A DNA stretch of 64,000 bases from Lumbricus terrestris (GCA_949752735.1 OX457037.1:70339829-70403828), one strand, 5' to 3'. Shown: positions 22,776-33,950, counted from the stretch's first letter. A program made the numbers and translations. Notes: generated by a model from the letters alone, not told the origin.

Positions 22776-23084
22776 ACGCAAGGGCAGTGTTTTGGCTTCA
22801 TTTTAAAGAGAAAATGACAATGATGACTTAAAACATGAGACTGGATTTTTACTTCTCGTGTTTTGAATTGCTTTGTAGTTAAAGGATCTTTTAGTTTTGG
22901 TTCAATTTGTCTAGCTCCAATGAAGTTTATAGCTTTAGTCTAAAAATGCATCATTGCAATACCACTTGTTTTTAGTCAATTTCCATTGCTCCAAGATGAC
23001 ATTGACCATGAGACACATAATACGCCGAAAAGATCTAAGCCTACTAGGCCTACAGAGACCTTACTGGCTACTTATAAAAAGTAA

Positions 23085-23272
23085 GCTCGGGTTGGTGGTG
23101 TCGTGGTCAGTTCGATGGCTTGGAGCCGGAGGGTTCCAGGGTCAAATTCACCCCAAGTCACCGTGCAGGGACCTTGAGCAAGTCCTTCACTGATACAGTG
23201 TCCGCGCTGTAGTCGGGAGCGCCTCTGAGTAGTGAACTTGAAGGGGCGCTATGGAAAATGTGAGAAATAAAT
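23085..23272 (+). mobile_element. tRNA-derived SINE
   Basis: Polymerase III A-box-like TGGTGTCGTGGTCAG (23096-23110) and B-box-like GGTCAAATTC (23140-23149) have tRNA spacing. Then come a body (CCTTGAGCAAGTCCTTCACTG) and a 3' end GGGAGCGCCTCTGAGTAG leading to GGGGCGCTATGG and an AAATAAATAAAT tail. The 3' end resembles that of the LINE at 53099-54292, the expected source of its retrotransposition machinery. Confidence 0.82.
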
Positions 23273-23339
23273 AAATTAATATCGATTTGTATGTTCAAAT
23301 GTTGACGATAGAGCCCACGACATTCATTACGTTGCTATT

Positions 23340-23460
23340 TTGTAATACCGTGTGCGTGTCAGAACGGCGCATGACAAAACGTCGCCGACATAACGCGCAG
23401 ACAAAATGGCGCGGAAATAAAACGGCGCAGTACAAAATGCGCAAAACCGAACTATAAACA
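23340..23460. mobile_element. tandem terminal array of ACAAAANGGCGC words (element E fragment)
   Basis: Six or so degenerate units such as GACAAAACGTCGCC, GACAAAATGGCGC and GTACAAAATGCGC. Followed by complementary GAAGCTGGATT-type words (to about 23565), then cut off by another repeat. Same architecture as A-D. Confidence 0.65.
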
Positions 23461-23574
23461 ATAGTTTTTAGTAGTTTAATAGTAGAAGTAGGAAAAATAT
23501 ACCATCAATCAAACTTCCATTTAACTAACAATTATTTGTCATCAATCCAGTTCCAAATTTAGGCAAGACTATTT

Positions 23575-23935
23575 TGGTCTTGGGCACGACGTTAAACTGC
23601 ATCCATCCTCTGCCACAGGGAACCAACAACTTCCCTGTGCCGGTCCTAAGCCCGGATAAAATGAGGAAGGTTTGCCAGATGGGTGGAGATACACTGGCAG
23701 TAAAAGACCAAGACCATTGAGATCCGCAAAAACCACGGCACAAGTGACATAGCGACCCAGATGCTTCAAGGTGTCATGATGTGGGGCTGACATGCACAGG
23801 CCGGTCAGTAAAGACCAGTGGAGAGAGTGGGGGGGGAGAGAGCGTGGGACACATACGGGCATTGACCCAGGTTTTGTCCTTCGTGCCTCTCTCCCAATAT
23901 TCTCTTCATCAGCCTAGAATGCTACCGTTAGAGAA
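23575..23935 (+). mobile_element. interspersed retroposon-like repeat, copy 1
   Basis: Reverse complement of 55640-55794 joined to 58432-58617. It starts GGGCACGACGTTAAACTGC and contains AAGCCCGGATAAAATGAGG. It preserves the uninterrupted target site of the transposon at 55795. In the other copy the 3' side ends in a GAT-rich tail. Confidence 0.85.
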
Positions 23936-23972
23936 TGGAAATTTAGAAAATGATGATGGGAGGGTCACATCC

Positions 23973-24062
23973 CAGGGCTTTTTATACGTGCAGTTATTGA
24001 CAAAATGTAAAGTTCAAAATGGATTTATGCATTTGTAGAAGCACTTCTGTGCAGCTAGAAAG
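23973..24062. mobile_element. hAT-type MITE, left half only
   Basis: Begins CAGGGCTTTTTATACGTGC and follows the 27159-27352 MITE for about 90 bp (GAAGCACTTCTGTGCAGC), then similarity ends at a truncation. Confidence 0.7.
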
Positions 24063-24591
24063 AGCGGTAAACAGGAGCCTGCAACGTGCTCTACCTGATG
24101 TCAACTGTTAAAAATGTGTTGGTTTTCCCCCAGACCCCTTAGTCGCTGTGGGTTTCGTGCCTTCGGCACTTGCAGCTTCTGAACTTCGGCGCTAGCAATA
24201 TCAGCAGATTGAACACCCACAGCAAAATGTTCTGGTTGCGCCCCTGATTTCGACAAACAATGACTAAAACAAAGGTCGACAGATTTTATCTCGTAAAGAT
24301 CATAGAAAATTCCCCCAGCCCTTTGAAAATTTCTGTATCCACCCTTGATCAAGTCGATATGTCAGTGGATAAACGTGCTCTTTTCCCTGTAAAAATGGTT
24401 ATTTTTAAAATGCAATCATTCAAACCGTGGAACGAGAAATTTGACTGAGGTCACAATTGTACCGCTTGCAAAATGAAGACGGAGAATGATCTACCAATGT
24501 AACCGCCTCTCATAGTTAGGTCGCCCATGGCTAATATCCCTATGATTCGCGACAGTCTATTAATTTATCAATATACAACGCGGGCAAAAAG

Positions 24592-25490
24592 CCCCTAGGT
24601 TTTTTGCCAATATCTTGTCCAAAAGTAGGAATTTCCAAATGATATTTTATAGGCTTATAGACAATTTATATTTACACATCATGGCCAGAGTTCATCAAAA
24701 TATTTCAAACAGACCAAACGTTATATCACTTTCAGGGAGGACACCCACCGTTTGTTGACGATTCAAAAACGTAACGCAGCAAAATGTAACAAAAACGTGA
24801 TTTTATCAAGTCATATCTCAAATAACTGCATGGAAATTAACTTGATAGTTGTGCCCACCACCACTTTTGAGTATCTTTGCAATTGCAAAGTTCTTGATGG
24901 GTTCTAGTTGATGCGTTCCAAAGGAAAATCTCCTAACTCTCAGCTCAACTCTTAATGTTTGCGCTCTCACTATTTATCAGAGTAAACGTTGCTCAATGTA
25001 TCTCTAGGATCTTGCTCATGAGGTGTCTGAATACACATTTTGTCTGTCATTGACACCTTGGCCATTTTCATTTTTTTTAGAAATTTTCATTGCTTTAATA
25101 ACAAAATTAATAATCTGACATCTATTCCTTATTTACCAACTTGATTGTCATCTTGCTAAGTGACTTCATGGTGACGTGCAGCTACGCTGGTACCCTGTTT
25201 CTGTTTAAAATAGTAATAATAATGATCATCTGGCAATGCCAGGGCTATTTGATAACAATTAGTTGAGATAAGACTTAATAAAATCATGTTTTGGTTTCTT
25301 TTTGTTGCGTTGCGTTTTTGAATCGTCAAAGTCGGTTGGTGACCTCACTAAAAGTGATATAACGGTTGTTCTGTTTGAAATATTTTGATGAAATCAGGCC
25401 ATCATATGCAGATATGAATTGTCTTTAAGCCTCTAAGATTTCATTTCGATATTCTTACCTCTGGGGAAGATATTGACAGAGGCTTCTATC
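24592..25490. mobile_element. foldback element with ~220-bp inverted arms
   Basis: Left arm (24592-24830) and right arm (25260-25490) are inverted relatives. Examples are GCCAATATCTTG against AAGATATTGAC, and CCAAACGTTATATCACTTT against AAAGTGATATAACGGTT. Outer ends carry AAGCCCCTAGG and GAGGCTTCTATCCC. Arms recur at 26415-26690 and 40090-40530. No transposase is encoded. Confidence 0.8.
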
Positions 25491-26099
25491 CCTATACATG
25501 GCGGGCGCAGCTTGCGCCCAGTGAAAAATAAGGGTGGAATCAGAAGACAGCCAAAACTCAAGTCGGTTGGGGGGAAGGTCGGACATGGAGGGCAGTGTTC
25601 AATCTAGGCATCACTAGGAGGAAAATCTGGCCAGAAAATCCTTCCCTTCCGTATAAATTTGGACAAAATGGTAGGCCTGATTGTTTTTAGCAAAAATGTA
25701 TACACTTTATACACTTGGAGTTTTTAGTTATAGGCATTTTATCTGCATTTTTGAATTACATGAACTGCTATGACAGCTATAATATACAATAATAAAAAAA
25801 ATTCCTATTACATGATTAGGCCTATAGTTGTGTTTTTACTATTTTAATAAATAATACAATCATATTAAAATTGAATATAATATTAATACAAATACTACTT
25901 TGCACAACAAATTGGCTTCTCTCCAGTGTTATCTTTCAAATTTCAGTCAGTCAAATTTGGTCCTTGAACACTTAGTAAAGCAACATCATTATTACGTGGG
26001 CCTACAATGTAGAACCGACATTGTATTTTATTGTATTGCATTGTAGCCTAGACATTTATGTAACGCCTCTCGAGCGCACACTGATCAAAGGCGCAAACA
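25491..26099. other. no recognisable gene
   Basis: AT-rich spacer. A small GC palindrome-like word (GGGCGCAGCTTGCGCCC) is near 25503. Nothing else recognised. Confidence 0.4.
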
Positions 26100-26335
26100 T
26101 ATGGCTGCAAAATTTTGGCAGCAATTCCTCCACTGAAATAGTAGAGCAATTTCGCTAAAAGGACAGCTTAAAATGCTAAAATTGCAATGCGGAAATCGCA
26201 AAAATTTCTTATGAGGAGGGGTACATTCCCTCCCCATACCAGGTCCCTTCTCGGCGCTACACATGCTTCGGCGATCGTTTGCTGGATGCTCGTTTGGTCC
26301 CCCCCAAACAAACCTTCATTCCCACACTAAAGAAG
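26100..26335 (-). mobile_element. relic of the minisatellite transposon
   Basis: Minus-strand units recognisable from GGACAGCTTAAAATGC and GCAATGCGGAAAT, followed by a GGGGTACATTCCCTCCCC end as at 55880-55920. Highly diverged. Confidence 0.5.
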
Positions 26336-26414
26336 GGCATGCGCTAGATTACATTATATTGCATACATAGAGGAAGGCCGGTTCAGAAAAAAAGGGGAAG
26401 AAGATGGATTGCGC

Positions 26415-26690
26415 TCGGCTTCTTAGGGGGGATAGAAGCCCCTGGATATTGACCAGAATAATTTAATTGTTTTTTTTAAAACTTTTTGCTGCGTCGCGTT
26501 TTTGAATCGTCAAAAAACGATGAGTAGCTTCACTAAAAGTTATATAACTTTTGTTGTGTTTGACAATTTTTTTTACTTTGACCATTGTGCGTGAATATGA
26601 ATTACCTTTAAGCCTGTAAAATTTCGTGTCTAAATTCTTACTTTTGGTCAAGAAACTGGCAAAAAACCAATGGGGGATTTTTTTTACCCA
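26415..26690. mobile_element. single arm of the 24592-type foldback element
   Basis: Matches the right arm of the 24592-25490 element (AGAAGCCCCTGGATATTGACC at one edge; GTTTTTGAATCGTCAAA, CACTAAAAGTTATATAAC inside). The second arm is missing. Confidence 0.7.
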
Positions 26691-26814
26691 CCCGGTATGT
26701 TGTTAGTATATGCGTGCACTTGTTATAGCGCCCCTTCAGGCTCTATTTCTTACTTCTCAGAGGCGCTCCCGACTGCAGAGCGGACACTGCAACGGAGTTT
26801 CACGCCGAAGCGCC

Positions 26815-27622
26815 GAGCAATTGTATTGTATTGTATCAAAACATTTATAAAGCACCTATACTAGGGTGAACCGTTCAGAGGCGCTCCCAGTGCGCAAGAC
26901 CACGAGAGAAGAAATAGGTTTTAAGAAAGGAAAATGAGGAGGAGGGATTACCTTCAGAAGTTCAGATCGAGTAAAAGGAGACAGCGTATTCCAAAGAGAG
27001 GGGCCAATTGATGTAAAGGAACGGGACTGAGCCATAGCCGTTCTAGTAGGAGGTACTAGAAGATCAAATCTGTTTAAAGAGCGGAGTGGACGATGCGAGG
27101 AGGCTGAAATTGGCCTGCGAATTCCATTGGCTAGATATTTTGGGGCAAGACCCCGTTGCAGGGCTTTTTAACGTGCAGTTGCACACAAAATGTGCAGTTC
27201 TAAAAGGATTTGTGCAGTTGTAGAAGCACTTCTGCACAGCTAAAACTAGCAAAAACAGGTCATTGTCCTCCGATTGAAAGTAATTTACCATGGATGATGG
27301 GAAAGGAAGGAAGGGATTGTGCAGTTCTAAAAATTCCTTAAAAACAGCCCTGCCCCGTTGTTCTTTGGAGACCAAAATGAGAATTTTGAACTTAATGCGC
27401 GCAGTTAGAGGAAGCCAATGGAGCTGCTCAAACATAAAAGTAGAGATATGAGAGTAGCGTGGAACGCGGTGCAGATTTTCTTTCGAACAGAAACTGGGCC
27501 TACGACGTGGCCATTAGTCAAGAGATAGCAGTTAGCATTAATCTGGCGGCAGCGTTAAGGACCGACTGCAAAGGTGAAAGTCTAACCTTGGAAAGACCAA
27601 TTAGAAGAGAATTAATTGCGAG
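26815..27622 (-). mobile_element. 5'-truncated L2-like LINE fragment
   Basis: Minus-strand translation gives the extreme C-terminus of an L2/CR1-group reverse transcriptase: a GLSKVRLSPLQSVLNAAARL block, then QLHWLPLTARIKFKILILVSK over 27340-27435 in part. The 3' end reads GGTGCTTTATAAATG followed by ACAATACAAT. The same C-terminal blocks occur at 53790-54050. It contains a 194-bp hAT MITE that breaks the frame. Confidence 0.75.
27159..27352. mobile_element. hAT-type MITE (194 bp), intact copy
   Basis: Ends CAGGGCTTTTTAA and AAAAACAGCCCTG are inverted. The 8-bp target duplication CCCCGTTG is exact at 27151-27158 and 27353-27360. It sits in LINE sequence, which itself sits in a SINE. Two further copies lie at 19659-19836 and 23973-24062. 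Confidence 0.92.
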
Positions 27623-27727
27623 TGAAAGACTTGCCCAAGGTTCCTACGCGGTGAACTGAGGTGGATTCGAACCTCGAACCTTCCGGCTTCAAGGCAACGA
27701 CGCCACCACTACACCACCGCGCCCCAC

Positions 27728-27887
27728 AATAGTAACGGATCTAGCAAAATATCAATTTGTATCCTATTTACAGAGTTCTTAGTTTACTATTAGTATCATT
27801 TGAAGGCTACAGACCATACAGACTCTTTACATTTTGTTAACTCGTCTGTTTCATGCAAAAAATAACAAACATAGGTTGACATTTTAG
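27728..27887. other. putative intron end before the cysteine-rich exon
   Basis: Non-coding sequence ending in a plausible splice acceptor, GACATTTTAG at 27878-27887. Confidence 0.45.
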
Positions 27888-28042
27888 GTTACCGAAACTT
27901 AGGATATGAATGTGGCGAATCATGCGGATATTGGGAATCCAGATGCCTTTGTCCACGTGGGATTTGCTGCGACTGCTACTGTGACTGGCTGTATAGAGCC
28001 GTCTGCGCTAAAGTTAAATACGGGGAAGATAATTGCAGTTGA
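27888..28042 (+). CDS. terminal exon of a cysteine-rich peptide
   Basis: After the acceptor TTTTAG the frame opens with two bases completing a codon (phase-1 intron) and reads about 50 residues to TGA. The segment starts YRNLGYECGESCGYW and ends YGEDNCS. Ten cysteines follow the pattern C-x3-C-x6-C-x-C-x4-CC-x-C-x-C-x7-C-x9-C, with GICCDCYCDW at the centre. Such density is typical of small secreted disulfide-rich proteins (granulin-like, toxin-like, defence or adhesive peptides), but I cannot name the family. The signal exons at 5492 and 39753 end in phase 0, so they do not join this exon directly; a missing middle exon or another gene is needed. Confidence 0.55.
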
Positions 28043-28184
28043 ACTTTAATATAGGCCTATATATTTGACATCACTTTAATCGTGTAGAAATGCGTGCAGT
28101 GAAACCTATAATGTTGGCTTGATAAAAGATGCGAAACATTAAACAGAATTGGTACATTACACTAGCCTATAATCATTTGAATCT

Positions 28185-28369
28185 TACATACACACACATA
28201 CATAATACATACATACATAGTACAATTCATACATACATACATACATACATACATACATACATACATACATACATACATACATACATACATACATACATAC
28301 ATGCATGCATATATACATACATACATACATACATACATACATACATACATACATGCATGCATACATAGA

Positions 28370-28400
<31 letters not shown>

Positions 28401-28410
28401 TACATACATA

Positions 28411-28441
<31 letters not shown>

Positions 28442-28563
28442 CATACATACATACATACATACATACATACATACATACATACATGCATGCATATATACAT
28501 ACATACATACATACATACATACATACATACATACATACATACATGCATGCATACATAGATACA

Positions 28564-28594
<31 letters not shown>

Positions 28595-28604
28595 TACATA
28601 CATA

Positions 28605-28635
<31 letters not shown>

Positions 28636-28680
28636 CATACATACATACATACATACATACATACATACATACATACATAC
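28185..28680 (+). repeat. (CATA)n microsatellite with a ~182-bp internal duplication
   Basis: The marker words ATGCATGCATATATAC, ATGCATGCATACATAGAT and TATTACATACATATTAC each appear twice, about 182 bp apart (for example 28302 and 28484). The array therefore duplicated as a block as well as by slippage. Confidence 0.95.
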
Positions 28681-30669
28681 TAGGGTGGTCGCATCTGTAA
28701 TGGCAAATTTTCAGCTTCAGTTTGATTCTTTCTCCAACCCACCATTTGGTGCCACTTTGTAAAAGACTGGTGTAACCCAAAAATTATCCCGACTGAAAAA
28801 TATTTAGGACTAGCACAACGTGTTTGAAGTTTTGGATTTTACGAAATATCATCGTTTTTTTAGTACAGGGATAATTTAGTCACATTTTTACCTATGACTA
28901 GTTTTAGCATAAAGACTACATTCTTTTACTCAAGCACAACTGACAAGACTTATTAGCCTATGCCTAACTTCTGCAATGATGATAATGGCTTATTATATTT
29001 TTTATGAACAATTGACCATCAAAAGAGTATTTGATGCGTGAGTCCATGAGATCGATGACCACGAACCTATACTAGTAAGCCAACACATTGCTGTGTTCTT
29101 TTGATAGGCCTGATTTCTATCTACAGGAATGACTCTTTATTACATGCTTAACTTTAACACAAATTCTGATATGACACGGACAAGGACCTCAATAATTATA
29201 GTTGAACTAGTGAAAAAATACGGATGATATTTTCGTTTATTGTGGCAATCAGAGCAGATTGACACAGCGCATTACAGATAAAATTTATCAAAAGATGCCG
29301 TAAAAATGAATTAAAATAGATGTTGAAATTATTGAGATCGTAATTTTTATAGATCTATGAAGTTACTTATTACCACCAAGGAGTTAAAGAGCAACTTTTA
29401 AACAACTTCTAAAGAGAGCATCATAATTGAGTGCCTGTTGAAGCCTACTCACATTGTTGTCTATTTCATAATATAGAACTTATCCCATTAAAAGTATAAT
29501 TTTAGAGTTGAAAGAATGAACACAGAGTCAAAACATTGACACAGAAAATGCTGTCAAGAGTGAAAACAAATTACACTGCACACTGCCTTTATTAACGATT
29601 GTAAATTAACTACTCTATTACAAATTAGCATGAAAGGCGAAGGTGTCAAACACGTAAGCTATGTGCATTGTGCAACTCAGAATCTTTACATCATGCTCAA
29701 CAATGCATGGATCCAGCTGAAATTACAGTGGCCACCAGGACATCTTAGACGACCAGCCAATCCAAGGGAATAAGTATTGCACCCTCAAGACAACACCCAT
29801 TGCTACACTCTTGGTGGCTGATGAACACCTTCTTTGGGCAACATGCCGGAGATTTCACTCTGAGGGAAGTGTATCATGAAAGCTAGACCATAGCTCAAAC
29901 CCATGCAAAGACCAAATGCAATTTGAATTGTGAGATAGGGTAGTAATGCCTGAGGTTGACAACATATTAGCCTAAATCCGAGATTTAAAAAATCCGCATC
30001 TAAAATGGGTGGGTACTTTTAATATTACACCAGTTCCTTGTACCCAGTAACACCATGAACAATGACGGTAAAAAAAATATTTCTGAGAAGGAATCAGACT
30101 TCATTAAGAATATTGGTGATTTTGCAGAATAGATTAATTACGTAGGACACAGATGAAACCACACAAGTTTTTTTTTGTTGTTCCTATTATTATATACTAT
30201 TACTGTTCCCTTACTGTAACAGTCTAAGAACAATAAACTAGTATCATCAACCAAGACAACAAGGCAAAACAGGTAGTATTTGATAAGATGATAGATGTTA
30301 TCTGTGATCCGGTGTGTTATACAGGTTTTCTTGCCTTTGAGGAATTTCTCTTGAAGTGGCGCTATATAAATTGATGATTATGATTATGATTATTATAACA
30401 GCAGCGTCATTATGTTTAAGTGTGGACCAACTAGAAGTCGTTGAATTGATTCCTGGCTTGAAGATTTCTGGTTGTTTGCAACCATACAGCTACTTTTTGA
30501 CCATTAGAAGACTTGCTATTATAAGGGTAACACTTTGATGGCGTTGTGCTAGTACTAAATATTAATATTTTCTCATACAACTTTTTGTGTGATGCTTCTG
30601 TGGAGAATGGAACCAAATGGCGCCTTGGAGAACAGTCAAATCAAACTTTCATTTTTAACGACCACCCTA
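28681..30669. mobile_element. DNA transposon abutting CATA repeat (1989 bp)
   Basis: Inverted ends TAGGGTGGTCG at 28681 and CGACCACCCTA ending at 30669, with about 70 bp of further inverted similarity (GTTTGATT, TCTCCAA, CCATTTGGT). Flanking 8-mers ATACATAC and ATACGTAC match at 7 of 8 positions. The interior at 29800-30310 is shared with 61330-63740. No intact transposase frame. It is related by TIR type to 12067-14154. Confidence 0.8.
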
Positions 30670-30689
30670 ATACGTACAATGCCTATGTA

Positions 30690-30914
30690 TTCATTGAACG
30701 TATTTGCTCCCTGGGGAGACAAAACAGACTTAGACGAGAAAACAGCAATGGCTATTACGATCAATGTTTCCCAACTCTGGAACCTGGGCATCAGACGGTG
30801 CTGATGCTGTCTGGCCCGACCCTTCTGCTGGGGTGTTTCGTCTGGATAATATTAGCGCATCCTTTTACGACAACGATCCGAGGAAAGCCGCTGGTTATCA
30901 CAAATGACACAGGA
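30690..30914 (+). pseudogene. decayed exon of an unrecognised duplicated gene, copy 1
   Basis: Successive frames give FAPWGDKTDLDEKTA (from about 30703) and, after a frame change, NSGTWASDGADAVWPDPSAG and FRLDNISASFYDND, ending ...GYHK-stop-HR at a donor A|GTATGA (30915). In the duplicate (54398-54626) the stop is a tryptophan codon (SYHNWHRS), so TGG to TGA happened here. I do not recognise the family. Two reading-frame faults mark it as a pseudogene. Confidence 0.55.
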
Positions 30915-31035
30915 GTATGACTTTTTCTTTACTTAGCGCCCTCGTATAAAAGCTTCTCACTGTTAATGGGATAAAATATAACACACGCATTTCCTCCATA
31001 CCGATGTGTAGCCTCACGTGGTTTTTCCATTGCAG

Positions 31036-31124
31036 GTGAAATGTCTGTCGGAACGAATCCACAACACAGCGTACGCGCGACTGCTCGCAGAATAGATAGC
31101 TTATTGGTGTGTGGCGACTGCTAA
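31036..31124 (+). pseudogene. last exon of the duplicated gene, copy 1
   Basis: Acceptor CCATTGCAG at 31027-31035, then a phase-1 frame reading MSVGTNPQHSVRATARR to a stop at 31122. It joins in phase to the preceding decayed exon (A plus GT gives serine). The other copy continues 13 codons further before its stop, so this copy is also altered at its 3' end. Confidence 0.5.
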
Positions 31125-31650
31125 ACAGTATTGCTTCTACACAATGTTAGCTAAACCATGGCATTGCCAACGTCGATAATAATATCAGTAGCAGATATAA
31201 GTCCACTCTTTCAATTTAACGAAGTTACGAAACGTATTTTAAAATTGTGTAGGCCTATGGCGAACTCAACATTAACGTTATTGTGTGGTCTATGACGTCA
31301 TTATTCATATATTTCTTAATGCAGCCGGTAGAGGCGTTTTAAAGACGACGTCGAATTAATAATATTTTTAAGCGTAATCTATTATAAAGGCAATACCAGT
31401 TCCAAGCCTGGATAAAAAGAGGAGGGTGACTTATATGAACTCCTCCGTCACATTGCCGTTTTATTGAAACTACCACTATCTAAGAGGCGACCATGCTCAA
31501 CGCTCGAGTAGGGGCGGAAGCGCCTTGAATAACACGCTTCCGTAGAGAGCGAGAGGTAACGCGTTCGCGCCCCATTGGGCGGACAATTATATAATATATA
31601 TGCTTTGTAGGCTGCTATAATAATAATTAGCGCCTCGTAATCTATTACAG
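31125..31650. repeat. 3' flank of the segmental duplication
   Basis: Collinear with 54858-55385, including CCAAGCCTGGATAAAA, ACTACCACTATCTAAGAGGCGACC and GAGAGCGAGAGGTA words. The CCAAGCC(C/T)GGATAAA word is shared with other repeats here (23645, 42290). Confidence 0.75.
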
Positions 31651-32096
31651 TCTGTCTGTTCTGTTAGTAGTTAAGATTTGTGTCTTCTGTCAGTTGTGTT
31701 CTTGTTAATTGTTTATATTGCATAGCCAAAATGTACACTGTAACCGGTTTCGGTCCATGGCCGTGTTGGAGCATATGGTGTCGTTCGAGCGGCCGTTGGT
31801 TTGCAAAGCTACGGCCACGTAGACATATTTTGGCCTAGGCCCTAAAGTAACAAAACTCACGACTCAAGGCATTCGGTGCACCGCACCGAATGGACCTATG
31901 TTAAACACGGCCCTGTTGCGGTATGTCAATCAGATTGTTCCAATAAAGCAATTATTATGTTTTTAGCGCCCGAGGTATATATGATCCCTCAGGCTTTAAA
32001 AACAATAAATAGTAGCCTAAAAGTTTTTTTTATAGGTTCTCGTCTCCAACGTGCTCAAAGGTGCCTTTAAATGCAACGACATTGAACCGCTGCGTG
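31651..32096. other. no recognisable gene
   Basis: Spacer between the duplicated block and the LINE. One near-palindrome, CATTCGGTGCACCGCACCGAATG, is at 31869-31891. Confidence 0.45.
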
Positions 32097-32214
32097 CATA
32101 TTGACAACCGCTGGAACAGGTGCATATAGTTTCTCTAGGGTCGCCCGTTGCCTCTGTCATGCGGGGACCCAGCTCCTGAAGAAATGATAGACCTGTTCGG
32201 TTTATCGGGCTCAG

Positions 32215-33108
32215 TCACTCTATTGCCACGGGGATGAATTCATGCGTAGCGGGGAGGGATGCATACTTGCTGATTTTTCGTTCAGCAGCTTGCTCCGCCG
32301 CTCCACCCGCTACTGTCGACGTCAGATGAATGTACGACGACGCGCACGTGTGGATTGCTGTTGCATCCCATGCGATGAATCTGCCTCTTGTCCATGGGAC
32401 CAATGTGGCTCCGTCTGGTCTTTTTCCATCGGTGCGGCTCAGTCCTGACGGTTCTTTTGAACTGGGAATATCCGCCTTCGACAGGGCTCTCCAGATGATG
32501 TCATTCAGTGCAGCGTGTCGCGCTGCCCTTCCCATCGACCTTCTGCAGACCAATCCATGATGTCCCCCTGGGTCTGCGATCTCGCCATACTGGCACTCAT
32601 GTGATGCACAAAGAGTTAGTCCAAGACGGAATCCTGCTGCCACTCTAACAGCTTCATTGCTCAATCCCAAGCCACATGCAGCCAAAGGGATGGTCCCGAG
32701 CCAGTCTCCGGCGTGTGCAGCTGACAATGATCGCAGTCTTGCCTGGCTGAGTGGATCATCGCATCCGGTCCAAATCTTCATCTTATCGTTGTCAATCAGA
32801 GGTCTATCCCAGATCTTCTGTTCTGTCGGGACCGGATCCATCACTGCGGGAAGCGAGTCTTTACGAGCTTCCATAATCTCCTCCCGGTATACGTCACTCC
32901 ATTCCTCCGCGACCAGGATGGCACCCACGAGTCCGGCGGTCGACGCAGCTGACGCCAAATAGGCTGATGATGCCAGCATCGATATCGGCCTGATCCCAAG
33001 GCCTCCATCTCTGATCGGGAGCGAAGCCTGCAACCACTGCATGTCGCTCAGCTCATCGTTGATGGTCTCCTCCAGTCCTGTCTTCAGTTGATGGTCCATT
33101 TCATTCAT
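32215..33108 (-). pseudogene. LINE ORF, C-terminal part with endonuclease-like motif
   Basis: 297 codons in one frame. The first ~100 residues follow the RT thumb (DGGLGIRPISMLASSAYLAS). Residues ~165-190 carry a C..C....H....C zinc-knuckle arrangement (CASHECQYGEIADPGGHH...C). Then come GRAARH and the KRPDG / WDATA pair, matching the catalytic layout of restriction-like nucleases. The frame is intact to 32215, but the RT portion is in another frame, so no full protein can be made. Confidence 0.75.
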
Positions 33109-33950
33109 CCAGTTACGGGTGATTCCAGCACGGAGAGGTTCCCAGCATGTAGGTCAAGTTTGCTGCACCGAAGCATGATCTTAGCAGCAGTAGTGCTGCT
33201 TGTGCCTGGATGTCCGTCAGATCCTTCAATTCTCGATCTAAGGTGTTGCTGTGCTCTTGAAGAGACTCGTCCAGCGCCTTCCCTCTGAAGAGTCAATCCA
33301 TCCCGATCCCTTCGTCTGAAGTTCTCAAATTCCAGCTCTTTGATCCTTGCCATGTCCTGACGAACCCCGTTCACGTTCCCACCCAAGGAGAGGTCATCCA
33401 AGTAACCCAATTTGAACTGGGATTGCAGGGATCGCAAGGTCGTCTGCAGCGGCAGGCAAAACAGCAGAGGTCCCAGCGGATCTCCCTGCTGAGGACCCAT
33501 CTGAGATCGCACCACGAATCGGCCGAACTGCAGCATGGATTCTGCGGAATAAGCCTGATGGATGAAGGCATAGAGCTCTGGTATGGTGTCGTGAACTGAC
33601 CTCAGCATAACATCCCTCCGCATTGAATTGAAGGCATTTGCGAAATCCAATTTAATGAAGACCTGATCGTCTTGCATTCTGGTGATGAAATTTCTGGCGG
33701 CGTGGACAGCCGCTTCTCCTCCTCCCGGAGTTCCAATGCCAATCTGGTGCGGAGCGAAGAACTGACCCAGTCTGCCCAAAGTATACTGGTTGGCGCTTTT
33801 AGCCACCAACCTCCGCCATACGTAGCCGATGACAATCGGTCGGAGTCCACCCGATTTCTTGGACAGGGCGATGATAGTGCCTCCAAACATCACCTCCCTC
33901 ATCTCACGTGGGCATTCGCCCCGAAGCATAACGTTGACGAAGTCCGTCAT
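33105..33950 (-). pseudogene. LINE ORF, reverse transcriptase domain
   Basis: 281 codons. Residues ~1-60 lead into RT block 1-2 (GTIIALSKKSGGLRPIVIG). GIGTPGGGEAAVHAARNFI and IKLDFANAFNSM (block A aspartate) follow; QQGDPLGP is block B and YLDD is block C. After YLDD the expected continuation moves to another frame near 33295 and again near 33110, so the tail of this frame is not genuine. All catalytic aspartates seen in the RT core are intact. Confidence 0.8.

Larger units (their letters stand above)
26727..27727 (-). mobile_element. tRNA-derived SINE interrupted by an L2-like LINE
   Basis: On the minus strand the SINE head occupies 27727-27625: A box TGTAGTGGTGGCG near 27701-27713 and B box GGTTCGAATCC at 27662-27672. 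It continues through CCTTGGGCAAGTCTTTCACT and then meets LINE sequence. The SINE 3' end (GGGAGCGCCTCTGAGAAG, GGGGCGCTATAAC) reappears at 26812-26727. Compared with the intact SINE at 23085-23272, the intervening ~800 bp is a LINE insertion. Confidence 0.75.

Noticed and set aside
23085..23150. A tRNA gene
   Set aside because: A- and B-box words are present, but the cloverleaf arms do not pair well and a SINE body and tail follow; the same layout recurs at 27625-27727.
30546..30669. Protein-like text at the start of the decayed gene (segments such as KWRLGEQSNQTFIF)
   Set aside because: This stretch is the inverted terminal repeat of the transposon at 28681-30669; its counterpart at 28681-28760 shows that it is not an exon.
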